DNA from: Peribolospora baueri
Lineage: Eukaryota; Basidiomycota; Peribolosporomycetes; Peribolosporales; Peribolosporaceae
Assembly: GCA_029717555.1 (NCBI GenBank)
Contig: JAMDHS010000116.1
Coordinates: forward strand, 1 to 55,251
Direction of reading: 5' to 3'
Length of the DNA: 55,251 nucleotides
The notes beneath the pieces were generated by a model. It saw only the letters and a list, made by a program, of their open reading frames with translations, was not told the origin of the DNA and searched no databases. Shown piece after piece: positions 11,220 to 24,766 of the stretch; the first letter of the stretch is position 1; each line of letters starts with the position of its first letter. The position numbers and the translations under genes are program-made.

Positions 11220-14200
11220 TTACGATCTGGCGGACAGGGCGAAACGCTTGTCCGACATCTTGGCCACGCCGAAGTCTCTCAGCAAGGTCTGCCCTGCCTT
11301 CCCTTCCACGCTGTCAAACTTCTTCGATCCGGAGAAAAGGGCTTTCGTGTACGCCGGCAGCTGGAAGTGGAGACGGAGCTGAAGGCGCGCAATGGCAGCT
11401 TTGGCGCGCGTCCTGTCTAGGTACGCCGCACGGTTGTCGGCTGAACCGGGAAAGTGCGACGAAGATGAAAGTGGCGTGAGCTTACAAGTGCCTTGAATGA
11501 CGAGAGGGACGATACTCACAAATCCGACCGTGAAGGCTCCTCAAGGCTTCAATGACCGCTTCGAGTTGCCTCTGCCTGCCGAAGTCTTTCTCCAAACGAC
11601 CGGCCGCATCCCTCTGGCTGGTGTCGTCGCCGCCAAGCTCCGGTTCAACAAGATGGACATCGATGTCGCTCAGCGCGATCGCCAAGATGGACACTGCACA
11701 TCGCAGGTTGTCGTAATCGGTAGCGGGGGCATCGATATCCACCGAATTAGAAATGTAGAACGGACTGCTAGGGGTGCTGTAGTCGACGAGACGAAAGATC
11801 AAAGGCTCAAGATCAGGTCGCTCGCAGAAGGAGGCCTTCTTGATGTCCGGGTCGTTGCCCACGAGCAGACGCCAAGCTAGCCACTGGCGGATCCGCCTAT
11901 CCCCAGCAAGGGAGCTTGGCAGGACATGAAGAACGTCAAATGCGAAGACGTAGCTGTGCTCCTTCAGGATAGCCACCAACGCATCACAAATCGGTTGTGG
12001 CTGTTCGATGGGAAAGTGAGAATCCTTGTTATCAATAGCTTAAACCTTCCCTCAATCACGACTGCGGAGCGAACGTACCTCGGGAGCACAAGAAAACAAT
12101 GACTCGAGGCACCTTTCAAATTCCCCTGCGAGACCGACAGAGGAGACGTCGAGGGACAGTCGCACTAAGGTCTGAACCAGCGGAGGGACCTCTTCGGCTC
12201 CGATCAATCGGTTACTGGAGAAGGAACCAGACCGTATCAGTGATGACCAACGCCTAGATAGAAAGTGATAGCTCTCACTCAGCCAAATCGCGGAGCATTG
12301 CCAGCAGACGCTTGACACTCCTTTCTCGGTGCACCCCCTTTAGGCGTTCTGCTTTCTTCTCCAAGAGAGCAGGCTCTGCTTCCAACACCTCATTGCCCCC
12401 ATTTGCAGCACCTTCGGTGAAGACGACGTTCTCAGTCTTTGCTCCCAAGCGAAGGAGATTCTTGGCCACCATCGCGGAAATATCGCCGACCATCGAGGCC
12501 CCGCGAAGGCGGAAACCTAGGACAAGGAGCTTCCTAGCTGGATAGGCACGGCTATCGTCCCCATGAAGGACTGCGATGCGGGTAGCAAGATCAGCTCGTG
12601 TGTATAGACGCAGTAAACAGCATGAAAGAAGCCAGATTTGAGTACTGACCAATTTCCATGAGCCAAGCCGACAAAGATGGAGGCAACATTTTGGGCGAGT
12701 CGGACTTCGCCCTTTGTACTTCGCCATAAATCCATTTCAGCAAGGCGTCCCGCTCTGGTAGCAAGTCAGTACGAAAGGGTCGTGAGGCGTCAGCGACCGA
12801 CAGAGAACATCATAGCACGAACCAGGAGCACTCACCTTTGCCCGCCTCGCCCAATCCCGCCCATTCCTTCTTCTCTTGAGCCTCGAGTTCCAACCTGGGC
12901 ACGAAACGCGGAACGGGTGCCTTCCTCCAAAACTGCCAGCCGTCGGGGCCCGCCATCCTATGACTATTTTCCTGCCTGCGACGCTTGCGTCTTTCCTCCC
13001 TGTCCTTCTTCAGTAGAGTGGCCATCGATTTGGTAGCATCCTCGTCGAACAGCCGGCCTACTGCCTCAGGCAAGTTGCCATCATGTGCACATGCGTCGGA
13101 CGAATCTGAATCTGAATCTGAGTTGGACTCGGTCTCAAATTCTTCTTCGGAAAGACCGAACCCCGAAGCAGGAGAGTAGCGGGCGGAGGAAGCGGCGTCT
13201 GAAAAGGGCGAAGTCCGGGCAGATTTGCGAGATCCCTTTGAGGCTCTTGCGACACTGACGTGAGCGGCGTCGAGTTGACTTTGGATTCTCTCGACCTGAG
13301 GGAAATAAGTGGCAATTGGTCGCCCGGATGAGTTAAGCCTAAAAGCGTACATAACATCAAACAGTGTCGTGGACATCTTTACTCACCTCCTCTTCCCGAG
13401 CCAGCCTATCTGCGACTTCCCTCGCTTGGGGCACACCACGTTGCTCCCTTGATCGCTTTTGCTGGAGCAAGTGAGCAATCCCATATTGCTTCTTGACGGT
13501 CGACGTGAAAAGACTGATGAGGGGCGCAGTCGACCGCTTCTGCTGCGTCGATGTCGCGACCGTACGAGATGGCAGTGGTGCTCGGCCATAGCGATGGGAT
13601 TCGATGGAATTTAGAGGCGTCGTCTTCCGGGAGACATCACGGGACGAAGAGCTGCCGCTGTCGTTGAACGAAGATAGAGATGTGCGGGACGTGGTGGACT
13701 TGGACAATGCACCATTGCATAGCGCAAAAATTTCCTTTTCCCACGTCGCGGCAGCATCGTCGTCGTCGGAATCCAGCATAAGCTGGCCGTCATCGGTTTC
13801 GAGGCGAACATCTCCATCTGAGTAGGAAGGCCGTCTGGAGTCTTGACGCGCTTTCAGGCGCAGGCGTTCCACAAACGTAAGAGGCTTGGAAGCATCGCCA
13901 TCGGACGGGCAGGGCGACAGTCGCTCAGGGGAAGGTGTGGGGGAAGAGAAAGTGGGCGACTTGAATGGTCGCACAGGTGATCGAGGAGAATCCATAGCGG
14001 TTCTCCCCGCCGAGATCGATCCGACGTCAAAATCGAAATCCTCGCCGAGCCTATCGGAAGGACTGGCAAAAGAGCTGGGCGACTGGCTCGATCTGACGAC
14101 CCCAGAGGTCCACACGGTGGACGACGAAGAAGACCTGATGTCGTCCGCCTCCACCGCCGCCACGGGTCTTGTCACACCAGCGCCTCCCGACGAGTCCTGC

Positions 14201-15596
14201 TCCTGTTCATCCACCTGCATATCTTCGAAGCCTCCGAGGTTGTCCGAAAGTGAGGCCGCTAGAGCCGAGATTGAAGCAGTGGGTTCCGCCGCCGCACCCT
14301 GCCCGTCAGTGCTCGCTTCAGGCTCGCCGTCATCGGACATGCTGATGCCTTGGTCGTTGGAGTCCAAGCTTTCTTCGACGCCAACATTATGTGGCGACTT
14401 GGCTACTCCAGAGTGCTGGCTCGTCTCTACCCTGCCACCAGGGTTCGATCCAAGCGCCATTTCGACTGAACCAAACGTGGTTCCAGAGCTCGTTCGTACC
14501 GGGGGTGTAGAAAGAGCCGGCTCTGGGTGTAGGCGCAGAGTACTTCCGTTTTCAGAAGAAAGGTGTTTTGATGAGGTCATTTCGCCATTGTTTGTACGAG
14601 GGCTAGACGGGGATCCTCCGCAGTGCAGCTCCTCCATCCGCGGTGCCTTTCCCTTACGATCCAAAGTCGCGCGACCTGACGCATCGTCACTGGAAGGATT
14701 CAAGGCCCGCAAAGAAGAGCTGCTTGAAACGCTGATGGGGCTGTTATGGCTGCACATGTGAGCTTTACTGAGAAAGGTCTTGCGTTTCTCGGCCGACATG
14801 GGAGGGACGACGACTTCTGGAATGGCTCCGACATCTCGCCGAGAACGAGTGGCTGGAGAAAGAAGGGTGACGGGCTGAGATTGGGAAGAAGAGCCATTGA
14901 GAAGCTGCTGATGGCGTTGGGGAGCGTTGGGGAGAGAGACCGACGTCGCCGCACTAGACGCCAAAGCGCTTTCGACAGGAGCGGTGGCGTGCCGCCTCGA
15001 CGAAGCCTCCGATGCAGTCTTTCGAAGAGCAATCGATCCAGAGGTCCGTGACGAGAGGTTCGGAGATAGAGACCGGCGTAAACGTCGATTGTTTGACGGA
15101 GGTTGCCATGCGACAACAATACAGTCTTCCATGGCATCCTCATCGGAGGCTTTGATCTCCTGCTTCTCCTTCTCTGGCTTGGCTGATTTCGCTCTTGCCT
15201 TGGGCATGAGCAGAGAAGATGTTTGCTGCTGCTGTTTCTGCTGCTGTTGCTCCTGTTGTTGCGGCCCCGTACCTATTGAGGAGTCGATGGCTGCAGAACG
15301 TGGGGGCGAGCGCGGACTGACCGGTTTGAAGAAGTTGGTGATCGGCCGGAGGCCCGTCTCCTTCTTCGCCTTGGCCCTCGACCTGGGAGATTTGGAGGGA
15401 AACTTGAGAGATTTGGTGGGTGACGTAGACGTTCCGCGGGAATGGGAAGGGGTGTTGGGTGCGCTGGTATTGACCGTAGAACGCTTCCGAGAGGAATGGC
15501 CGCCGGATGGACGGTCGTCTCCGTGGGTCGGTCTTCACCCGGCGACGCGACGCGGTCAAGTCGCGGCGTAAATTACACTGCGGCAAGGGTGTCCAT
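11220..15596 (-). CDS. Large nuclear protein, possible CANIN-domain (Slf2/Nse6-like) SMC5/6 factor
   Basis: Eight exons: 15596-15579, 15483-13387, 13295-12836, 12754-12650, 12594-12279, 12253-12079, 12000-11520 and 11440-11220; 1290 residues close in frame. The first 670 residues are Ser/Pro/acid-rich and disordered, with a Q-rich run near 90. Near residues 51-58 lies LRPITNFF, which resembles a PCNA-interacting (PIP) box except that Leu replaces Gln. A basic stretch KKQYGIAHLLQQKRSREQRG (670-689) starts the folded part, followed by LFDEDATKSMATLLKKDREE and MAGPDGWQFWRK, then about 430 mostly helical residues. This layout (disordered acidic N-half, basic 'LLxxKRxxxxRG' entry, helical C-half) resembles the fungal CANIN family, but I cannot confirm it without a search. 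The 6-codon first exon and its GTGTAA donor are the weakest parts. Intron 4 ends in GAG. Confidence 0.6.
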
Positions 15597-15795
15597 TTTC
15601 GTGTGAATCCCTTCTAAAAGTTCTCTGGATAACATACAACACTCTTCGTCGAGACATAAAAACGAAAAAAAGGAGCAAGAGCGCTATAGCACGACCCGGA
15701 GGGCGCATGGCCCTCCAAAAAGGTCGAGAATAAGGGTAACGAGGGCATACGACCTCCGATAAGGATTGGGGCCTAACGCATGGCAGACGTTCTGT

Positions 15796-17063
15796 CTACA
15801 ATAGGAGGACGCCGTTCACACATCCGTCGTTTTCCTACACAGTGAAAAATAACGTAAAGGTCAGCGAGATATGCCATGGAAACAACATGGAACTTGAAAA
15901 AGCGGTCCGATGCTCTGCTCACCGGGTTGTTCGTGACCTGGGCGTACTTGCCCCAGACCACCTTGCCACCGGTGGTGACCAGACCGAGCTCGGAGACGTT
16001 CACCTCGATGATTGTACCTTTTGTGAGCACGCCAAGTTGCGTGTACATGGGCGATTGCGGGTTCTTCTTCACGCCGATGATGGGCAACTGGAAGGTCGCC
16101 TTTAGCTCAGCTGAGGACGTATGGGGACATCGATCGCTGTCAGCGCCAGCGAGATCCAATTGAGAAACGGGAAACGGCGTTGTTTCCCAAACAAATACTC
16201 ACGATGAGTGATATGCGCCTTCTTGTATCGCAACCCCATCGGCCGGATGAATCGCTCCAGCTTCGGAGGTTTTCTGGTGAAGCCCTCTCCGACGAACGTC
16301 GCCTTGGTCACCATCCTCTTCCACCCCTTTGTCTTGCGCTTTCCCGTCTTAACCACCCGGAAAGCTTCATCCTCCGCGATGCCTCTGACCTGAGGCAGCG
16401 GCACTGAGTACTTCGCCGCCTTGTCTTTCCTCTTCTGCTTCACTGCACTCGACAGCGCCTTGGCGTCTTTCTGTCCCTCACGATCGAGTAAGTACGTCGG
16501 AAGCGCGCCCTCTGGAACTGCGGATGAGTCGGCTTGCTTGACGTTACGCTCCTCGTGCGCCTTGATCGTCTTGCGCATCTGCACCTTCTCCTTGTGTCGC
16601 CGCGTGTTCAGCATCTTCGCCTTGAGACCCGAGACATGTTTGGCGTAGTGAGAGGCCTTGTGAGGCGCTCGAGCCTCACGCTTGCGTCTGAGAGACGGGT
16701 CGATCCGAACGAAAAGATCGTGAGCTACCGGAGCTCTTCGCCGGTCGCAGCCGCCAACACCGCAACTCTCCGGGCTGGAGCCACGAGGACAAACACTCAC
16801 TTTCGTTCTTCATAGTCAAGACGCCTACCATGGCGCTTAATGTGCTCTTCGATATACTCGTTCTTTCTCACGAGAACGACAGGTTAAAAAAGCATGACAA
16901 TGAGCTCGTCGTTCAGGATAACCGTGCAATGGGGAGATAAGCTCACCTGAGGCTGCCATCATCAAGACAGGGAATTGCACAAAGAAACAAGAAAACACAT
17001 GTTTTAATGTCAGCCTCGGGGACCGAGCTCGCGCCTTGCTGCCCCGACTCCACCACGTACCAT
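15796..17063 (-). CDS. NSA2: 60S ribosome biogenesis factor Nsa2 (TINP1)
   Basis: Nsa2 is needed for 27SB pre-rRNA processing on nucleolar pre-60S particles. Exons: 17063-17061 (just ATG), 16952-16947 (6 nt), 16862-16801, 16687-16203, 16110-15923 and 15834-15796; 260 residues against 261 in yeast. Conserved text spans the protein: [20 protein letters not shown], KERxxKQ-like [102 protein letters not shown] and [15 protein letters not shown]. The MPQNEY start is found only by splicing ATG and the 6-nt exon CCTCAG to exon 3; no other frame gives a conserved N-terminus. The 5' leader may contain another intron (17175-17126). Confidence 0.94.
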
Positions 17064-17290
17064 TCTAACGATGACGGCAGTCTGAGGAGCAATGCGTTGC
17101 CAAAGATTTCTGCGAAAGTGTCCGCCTGCAATAAGATTGCCGCAGTAAAATCCAAGTCACGTGCAAAATTCTCACCTTCCTCCGCTCCGATTTCTTTTGC
17201 TGCGGCACAATATTGTGGAACGGGCCAAGCTTTAGGTTCGCTGCTTGCGGCCAAGGGTTCTCTTCTGACTCCTCTTTGACCATCCTTTGC
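17064..17290. promoter_or_regulatory. Divergent NSA2/KRS1 promoter with a probable NSA2 leader intron
   Basis: This separates the NSA2 start codon from the upstream (mitochondrial) KRS1 start. On the minus strand a textbook 50-nt intron can be read at 17175-17126 (GTGAGA donor, TTGCAG acceptor), which would lie in the NSA2 5' leader. If so, the NSA2 transcript starts upstream of 17176 and its leader overlaps KRS1 sequence antisense. Confidence 0.45.
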
Positions 17291-20041
<2,751 letters not shown>

Positions 20042-20670
20042 GCGGCAAAATGTTACCCGTCGTGCACCGCTCCTGGAAAAGAGGTTGTTCGTATAGGCGC
20101 CTGTCTGTTCTGCGCTGTACTTACGAGTGGAATGAGATATCATCTACTAGGCCCTACGCAGTGTGGAGCGGGTTAGGGTTAAGGTGTTCTGGCGTTAGGG
20201 TGCTGCGGTGTCGATGCTGCTTGTCCGGGGTGTCCACGTGGTAGCGACCTTGCCTGCGACACCAACGCCCATTTGCGCTCCCCTGCGATCTCCATTTTGG
20301 GGTATGCCGTGCAGACGTTTTGAGTCCTGAAGTGTCCCTCTCGCCTAGCTGGAACAGGGCCGACTCCTACGTGTCGCCTCTGGTAGATACCTTCCACTTC
20401 TGTGTTTCCCCCCTTTTTTACACCCGCCGTCGGCTGGCGACGGCTACCGCAGTTGCCCTACCGCAGTATGCCCTTCCCACTGTTGCGTTTCTTTATAGTC
20501 CGTCTAGGCTGTCCACGGCCTGTATATACGGACTTGCTAAGCGGATTAATCCATCCATCCATCCACGTGGTTGCGCTGGAAACAGTCCCCAATATCTCCT
20601 GCCTTACTACCTTTCTGTTTGCACCACCTTCATACGCTACCTACGTTCTACTGGACACTTGCTCATCGCC
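20042..20670. other. Intergenic region with short telomere-like repeats
   Basis: This holds the KRS1 3' end and the BCKDHA promoter. At about 20171-20206 it carries GGGTTAGGGTTAAGG followed by a further GTTAGGG, a short degenerate match to the TTAGGG telomere unit. An ATCC run (about 20549-20562) is also present. No gene was seen. Confidence 0.55.
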
Positions 20671-23405
20671 ATGCTCGCCCGCGACTCGTTGAGACTTCTC
20701 CTTTCTGGCCCGCCCAGCGGCCTCGCGCGAGGTCCGGTCCTTCTCCTTTCGGGCCGACGGGTGAGTGAACGAGAAGGGGACGGTGGGCTCAGAGTACAAA
20801 GCGAGGGAATCTTCACGGCCTGCCTGCGTGATCGCACCGGCGTCTCCGTCTCGAAGTACCGAAGCGAGGTGAACCATAAATCTGACGGAAGACGACGACT
20901 GCCCTCCTACCCGGTCCACAGCCATTCACCACGCCGACCTCGCCGACCTCTTCGGTAACCGCCGCTGCTGCCGCCTCTCCGGCACCCGACGACGCCCACG
21001 CCTCTTTGCAACCGACCGCAGAGGGCCAATTTCCGCACGGCTATTCTCCGCACGGCCATTTGCCTAACCTGCCGCGCTCCCCTTACGTTGCCGACCTGGC
21101 CCAGAGCTTCTTCGAGTCTGTCAACGTCGGAGGAAAGGGCGTCATTCCTACTTACAGAGTGTTGGACGGGACTGGGGAGGTGCTGGACGGGGCGGAGAAG
21201 GATGCAGAGGTGAGTTTGGTCGGTCGAATGGGAAGGAAAGAAGTGCTCAGCGATGTTTGGACAAAAAATAGGAAGGGAAGATAGAAAGAGGACATACGTG
21301 GCACGATTTGGATGGAGGCGCGTCGGGCCTAGATGGCTTCGACGCTCGGAATTAACCATATCTCGTCGCACGCTCGCACACGCACACAGATCTCCCGAGA
21401 AGAAGCGGTGCGCATGTATGAGCACATGCTCCTCCTTCCTGCCATCGATGTGATTCTCTACAATTCTCAGCGGCAGGGTGAGTGCGGGAGGCTGAATGGT
21501 GACGACAGTTCGCCCAGTTCGCCTGTCAGCGAGTCCGAAAACGTTTAAGGGCGCTTTGACCATCCGATTTTTTTTTCTTTTTTCCCTGCTGACCTGCGCG
21601 CGTTTTCTAACCCTTTCGTCGGTCCTGTTCACTTCGGCGCCCAGGGCGCATCTCCTTCATGATGACCTCGCACGGCGAGGAAGCCTCGATCATCGGCTCG
21701 GCGGCGGGCCTAGAGTCGACGGACGAGGTGTTCGGACAGTACAGGGAGAGCGGCGTCTTGCTCTGGCGCGGGTACGAGCTGCAGGAGATGATGGATCAAG
21801 TGTTTGGGAACGAACACGATACGAGTGGAAGGGGAAGGAGTATGCCCGTCGTGAGTCGTGACTGACAGGCGCTTGAACCGTCTCCTCGCACCGCCTATCG
21901 TCATGATCCAATTTCGCTCATCAATCATTCTCCGTCCTTGTACTCCTTTCTCTCGCGTTCGCTTCGAGACAGCACTTCGGCTCGCCGAAGCACCATTTTG
22001 TCACCATCTCATCTCCGCTGGCTACCCAAATCCCTCAGGCCGCGGGAGCTGGATACGCGCTCAAGAGGGATCCCTCGAGGAAGGGAGACGTGGTAATGGT
22101 GCGCGCGAGAGACCGACTGCCTCTACGAGCGGGATGCTTTGATTCTCTTCATTTGGTCGCCGACGTCATGTGTTTCGGTCTGCTCACGAAGGCGTCGATG
22201 TCCATGTGGGTGTTTGCAGTGCTACTTCGGCGAGGGCGCCGCTAGCGAGGGCGATTTTCACGCTGGGTTGAACATGGCCGCGACGCTCAAGGTGAGTTTT
22301 TTCTCCTTTTGTAGAGCACGACTGGCTTGGCGCCGTCAAAAACAAAGGAACAGAAACGCACGCTGACGACGCCCTCGCTTTGGCATGGCCGCATCGCATC
22401 GTCGAACAGAGCCCGGTCATCTTTTTTGCCCGGAACAACCAGTTCGCCATCTCCACGCCAGCTTGGGAGCAGTACGCCGGCGACGGCATCGCGTCGCGTG
22501 GGCCTGCCTACGGCATGCCGACGGTGCGCGTCGACGGGAACGACGTGCTGGCTGTGAGGAGGGTCGTGAGGGAGGCGAAAAGGCGGGCGTTGGAGGGCGG
22601 CGGGAGGCCGGTGTTGGTGGAAGCGATGACGTACCGGTGAGGAGACGAGACTAGGCTCGGGTCCGCTCATTGCCAATGAAGCTCCACGTTCAGCTGACTT
22701 TGTGTGCCTCTCTCCTATTCCCTTTTTAAGTGTCGGTCATCACTCGACGTCAGACGACTCTTCGGCGTACAGGACGAAGAAGGAGGTGGAGGACTGGAAG
22801 AAGATAGGTGAGTGAGGGGTGCGCGAGCTGCCAACTCTCTGCATAGAGCGAGTGGCTGGCCTTTCTTGTTCTTCTTCAAGAACGCGGAGAAGCTGGTCTG
22901 AGCTGAGCACAAGGTGCTCGGCGACACGGACAGACAACCCGCTGCATCGGATGCGTCGGTTCCTTGAGTCGCGCTGTTGGTGGTCCGAAGAGATGGAGGC
23001 GGAAACGCGGACGGCGCAGCGCAAGGTCATCCTCGAGGCGTTCGGAAGGGCGGAGAAGAAGCCGAAGCCGGGGTTGGCGAGCATGTTCGAGGACACGTAC
23101 GAACGCGTGGAGGGGACTCTAGGCGAGCAGGTGAGTCGTCCTGACGTTATGAACGCTTCGACGTGCTCTCTCTCTCTCTCCACTCTTCCGCTGCACGACG
23201 ACCCTGATCACGCCACGGCGCCTGTCTGTCTGTCTGTCTGTCTGTCTGCGCGTCTGCTCAGCGCGCAGAACTGGCGCGGCTGGTTGGGAAATACGGGCAA
23301 GCGTCGGAGACGTGGAGGAAGGAGCTGGACAAGTTGCGGCACGGGGGGAAGGACCTCGAGGCATTTGCAGAGGGGGAAAAGGGAGAAGAGGAAGGGGGGC
23401 GGTGA
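20671..23405 (+). CDS. BCKDHA: Branched-chain 2-oxoacid dehydrogenase E1 alpha, mitochondrial
   Basis: This is the thiamine-diphosphate subunit that decarboxylates keto acids from Leu, Ile and Val in the mitochondrial matrix. Ten exons: 20671-20760, 20922-21209, 21390-21477, 21645-21850, 21973-22098, 22220-22291, 22410-22636, 22731-22807, 22934-23130 and 23262-23405; 504 residues. Exon 1 codes a 30-residue presequence ([13 protein letters not shown], acid-poor after residue 5). Next come [58 protein letters not shown], the ThDP motif [20 protein letters not shown] (about 268-287) with [11 protein letters not shown], and the phosphorylation loop [14 protein letters not shown] (about 367-380), so kinase control is expected. 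The exon 8 acceptor is AAG. Intron 9 contains a TGTC microsatellite. Confidence 0.96.
23222..23248. repeat. (CTGT)n microsatellite in BCKDHA intron 9
   Basis: About six to seven tandem CTGT units lie just upstream of the last BCKDHA acceptor (cag at 23259-23261), inside what should be the polypyrimidine region. Length changes here could affect splicing of the last exon, but this is only inference. Confidence 0.8.
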
Positions 23406-24668
23406 AGGAGATGTTGGACGGGCGATGGACGACTGGAGAAGGAAGGAAGGAAAGTATGTGGCCGGCAAGGCCTTGCCAGATGCGAGTCTTCTCTTCCGTG
23501 CAGGGACCTTCATCCGTTCCATCCTACTACGTAAACAATCCAATTATTTCACTCATCCAACCCGTCGCCGTGCATGGCGATGCGAGCACGTGTGCGAAGA
23601 CAGCGACCGAACAAGGCTGCCATGCCATGCCGCGTCCACTGCTTGCCTGCTTCGTCGTTCTCTTCCTGCTCCAGGCACGCACGCAGGGAACGGTAGATGG
23701 GGATGGGGTGCGATGAGGGAAGCGAGCGCCCACGACTCGCCCTGCGTGCGCTCGCTCGCTCTGCTTTCCTTGCGAACGACGATCGACATGACGTGGATGA
23801 CGACTGCGGGCGCCGGGCCGTATGTATACAAGCCGAGTAGGCGGCGCCATTAGCGGCCGCTGTAAGGCGATTACGACTGGACTACTCGACAACAATGCTT
23901 TCTTTCCCTCCCTAGGACGCGGACTCGGCCGAGAAGGCGCGGCGGATGCCTGAAATGGCAAGTATGACGTCGTCATGCGCGGCCACACAGATGCCGCCCG
24001 CTCGCCACTCGCACGCGCCCCGTCCGGCGGTCATCTCAGCGTGCGTGCGTGCGTGCTGAGACAACGGCGGCGGCGACATTGACGGCGACATTCATCAGTG
24101 ACTGACAGCGGCGTTCATCGGGGCTCGCTTCCATCGTCATCTTATCCCATCTCAACCCATCGCCATCTCCATCTCATAATCTCCAATCCCATCTCCATCT
24201 TCATCCCCATCCCACTTCCCCTCCTCCCATCGCCTCCCGTACGCCCAATTCTCTCCGTCGCCATCCCCTTGCAGTCGCCAGCGCCGCGCGTCTCCCCCTC
24301 TTGCCCCACTCCGATCCCGCTCGGAGGAGCGCAGCGCCGCCAACCGGACGTGCATACATACTACATACATACATCCACGTCTTCCGACCAGCTCGACGTC
24401 GACCGCGACCACCGGTTCGCTGCTGGACGCCGTCACCGCCACCACCTTCCGTTCCCCCGCCGTGGGCGACAACAACCCGCCAGAATCCTTCCTCTCCTTT
24501 TCGCATACCTCCATCCAGCCAGCCATCCATCCATCCCTCCCTTCGTGCCCGCCACTTTTCCTTCTTCCCAGTCGTTTCCAACCTCACCTCATCTTCTCTT
24601 CCTCGATCACCTACTTAGACAACCGGTCAGCGCCATCCCGCACTCGACCGCCGGTGACCTTCCCTAGA

Positions 24669-24699
<31 letters not shown>

Positions 24700-24766
24700 C
24701 GCCCGTCCCTTCGACCGCTGGCGGATCCATCCACCCTCCCTCCACACGCCTTCCCCCCTACCTGCC
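23406..24766. other. Long intergenic region and AUG-free SRK1 leader
   Basis: No protein gene is supported. From about 23995 to the SRK1 start at 24767 the plus strand contains no ATG at all (about 770 nt). From 24120 on it is extremely C/T-rich, with repeated CATC/CCATC units, CATA repeats (24352-24374) and (CGACGC)n near 24667-24696. Strand asymmetry and ATG depletion both fit a long transcribed 5' leader and a pyrimidine-rich promoter of the kinase gene. Confidence 0.55.

Noticed and set aside
13886-14761. Plus-strand 291-residue frame
   Set aside because: It is the reverse of exon 2 of the minus-strand CANIN-like gene, whose frame closes over eight exons; its acid- and Ser-rich text mirrors Ser/Leu codons.
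23527-23988. Minus-strand 153-residue frame after BCKDHA
   Set aside because: No domain, biased composition and no plausible promoter or exon partner.
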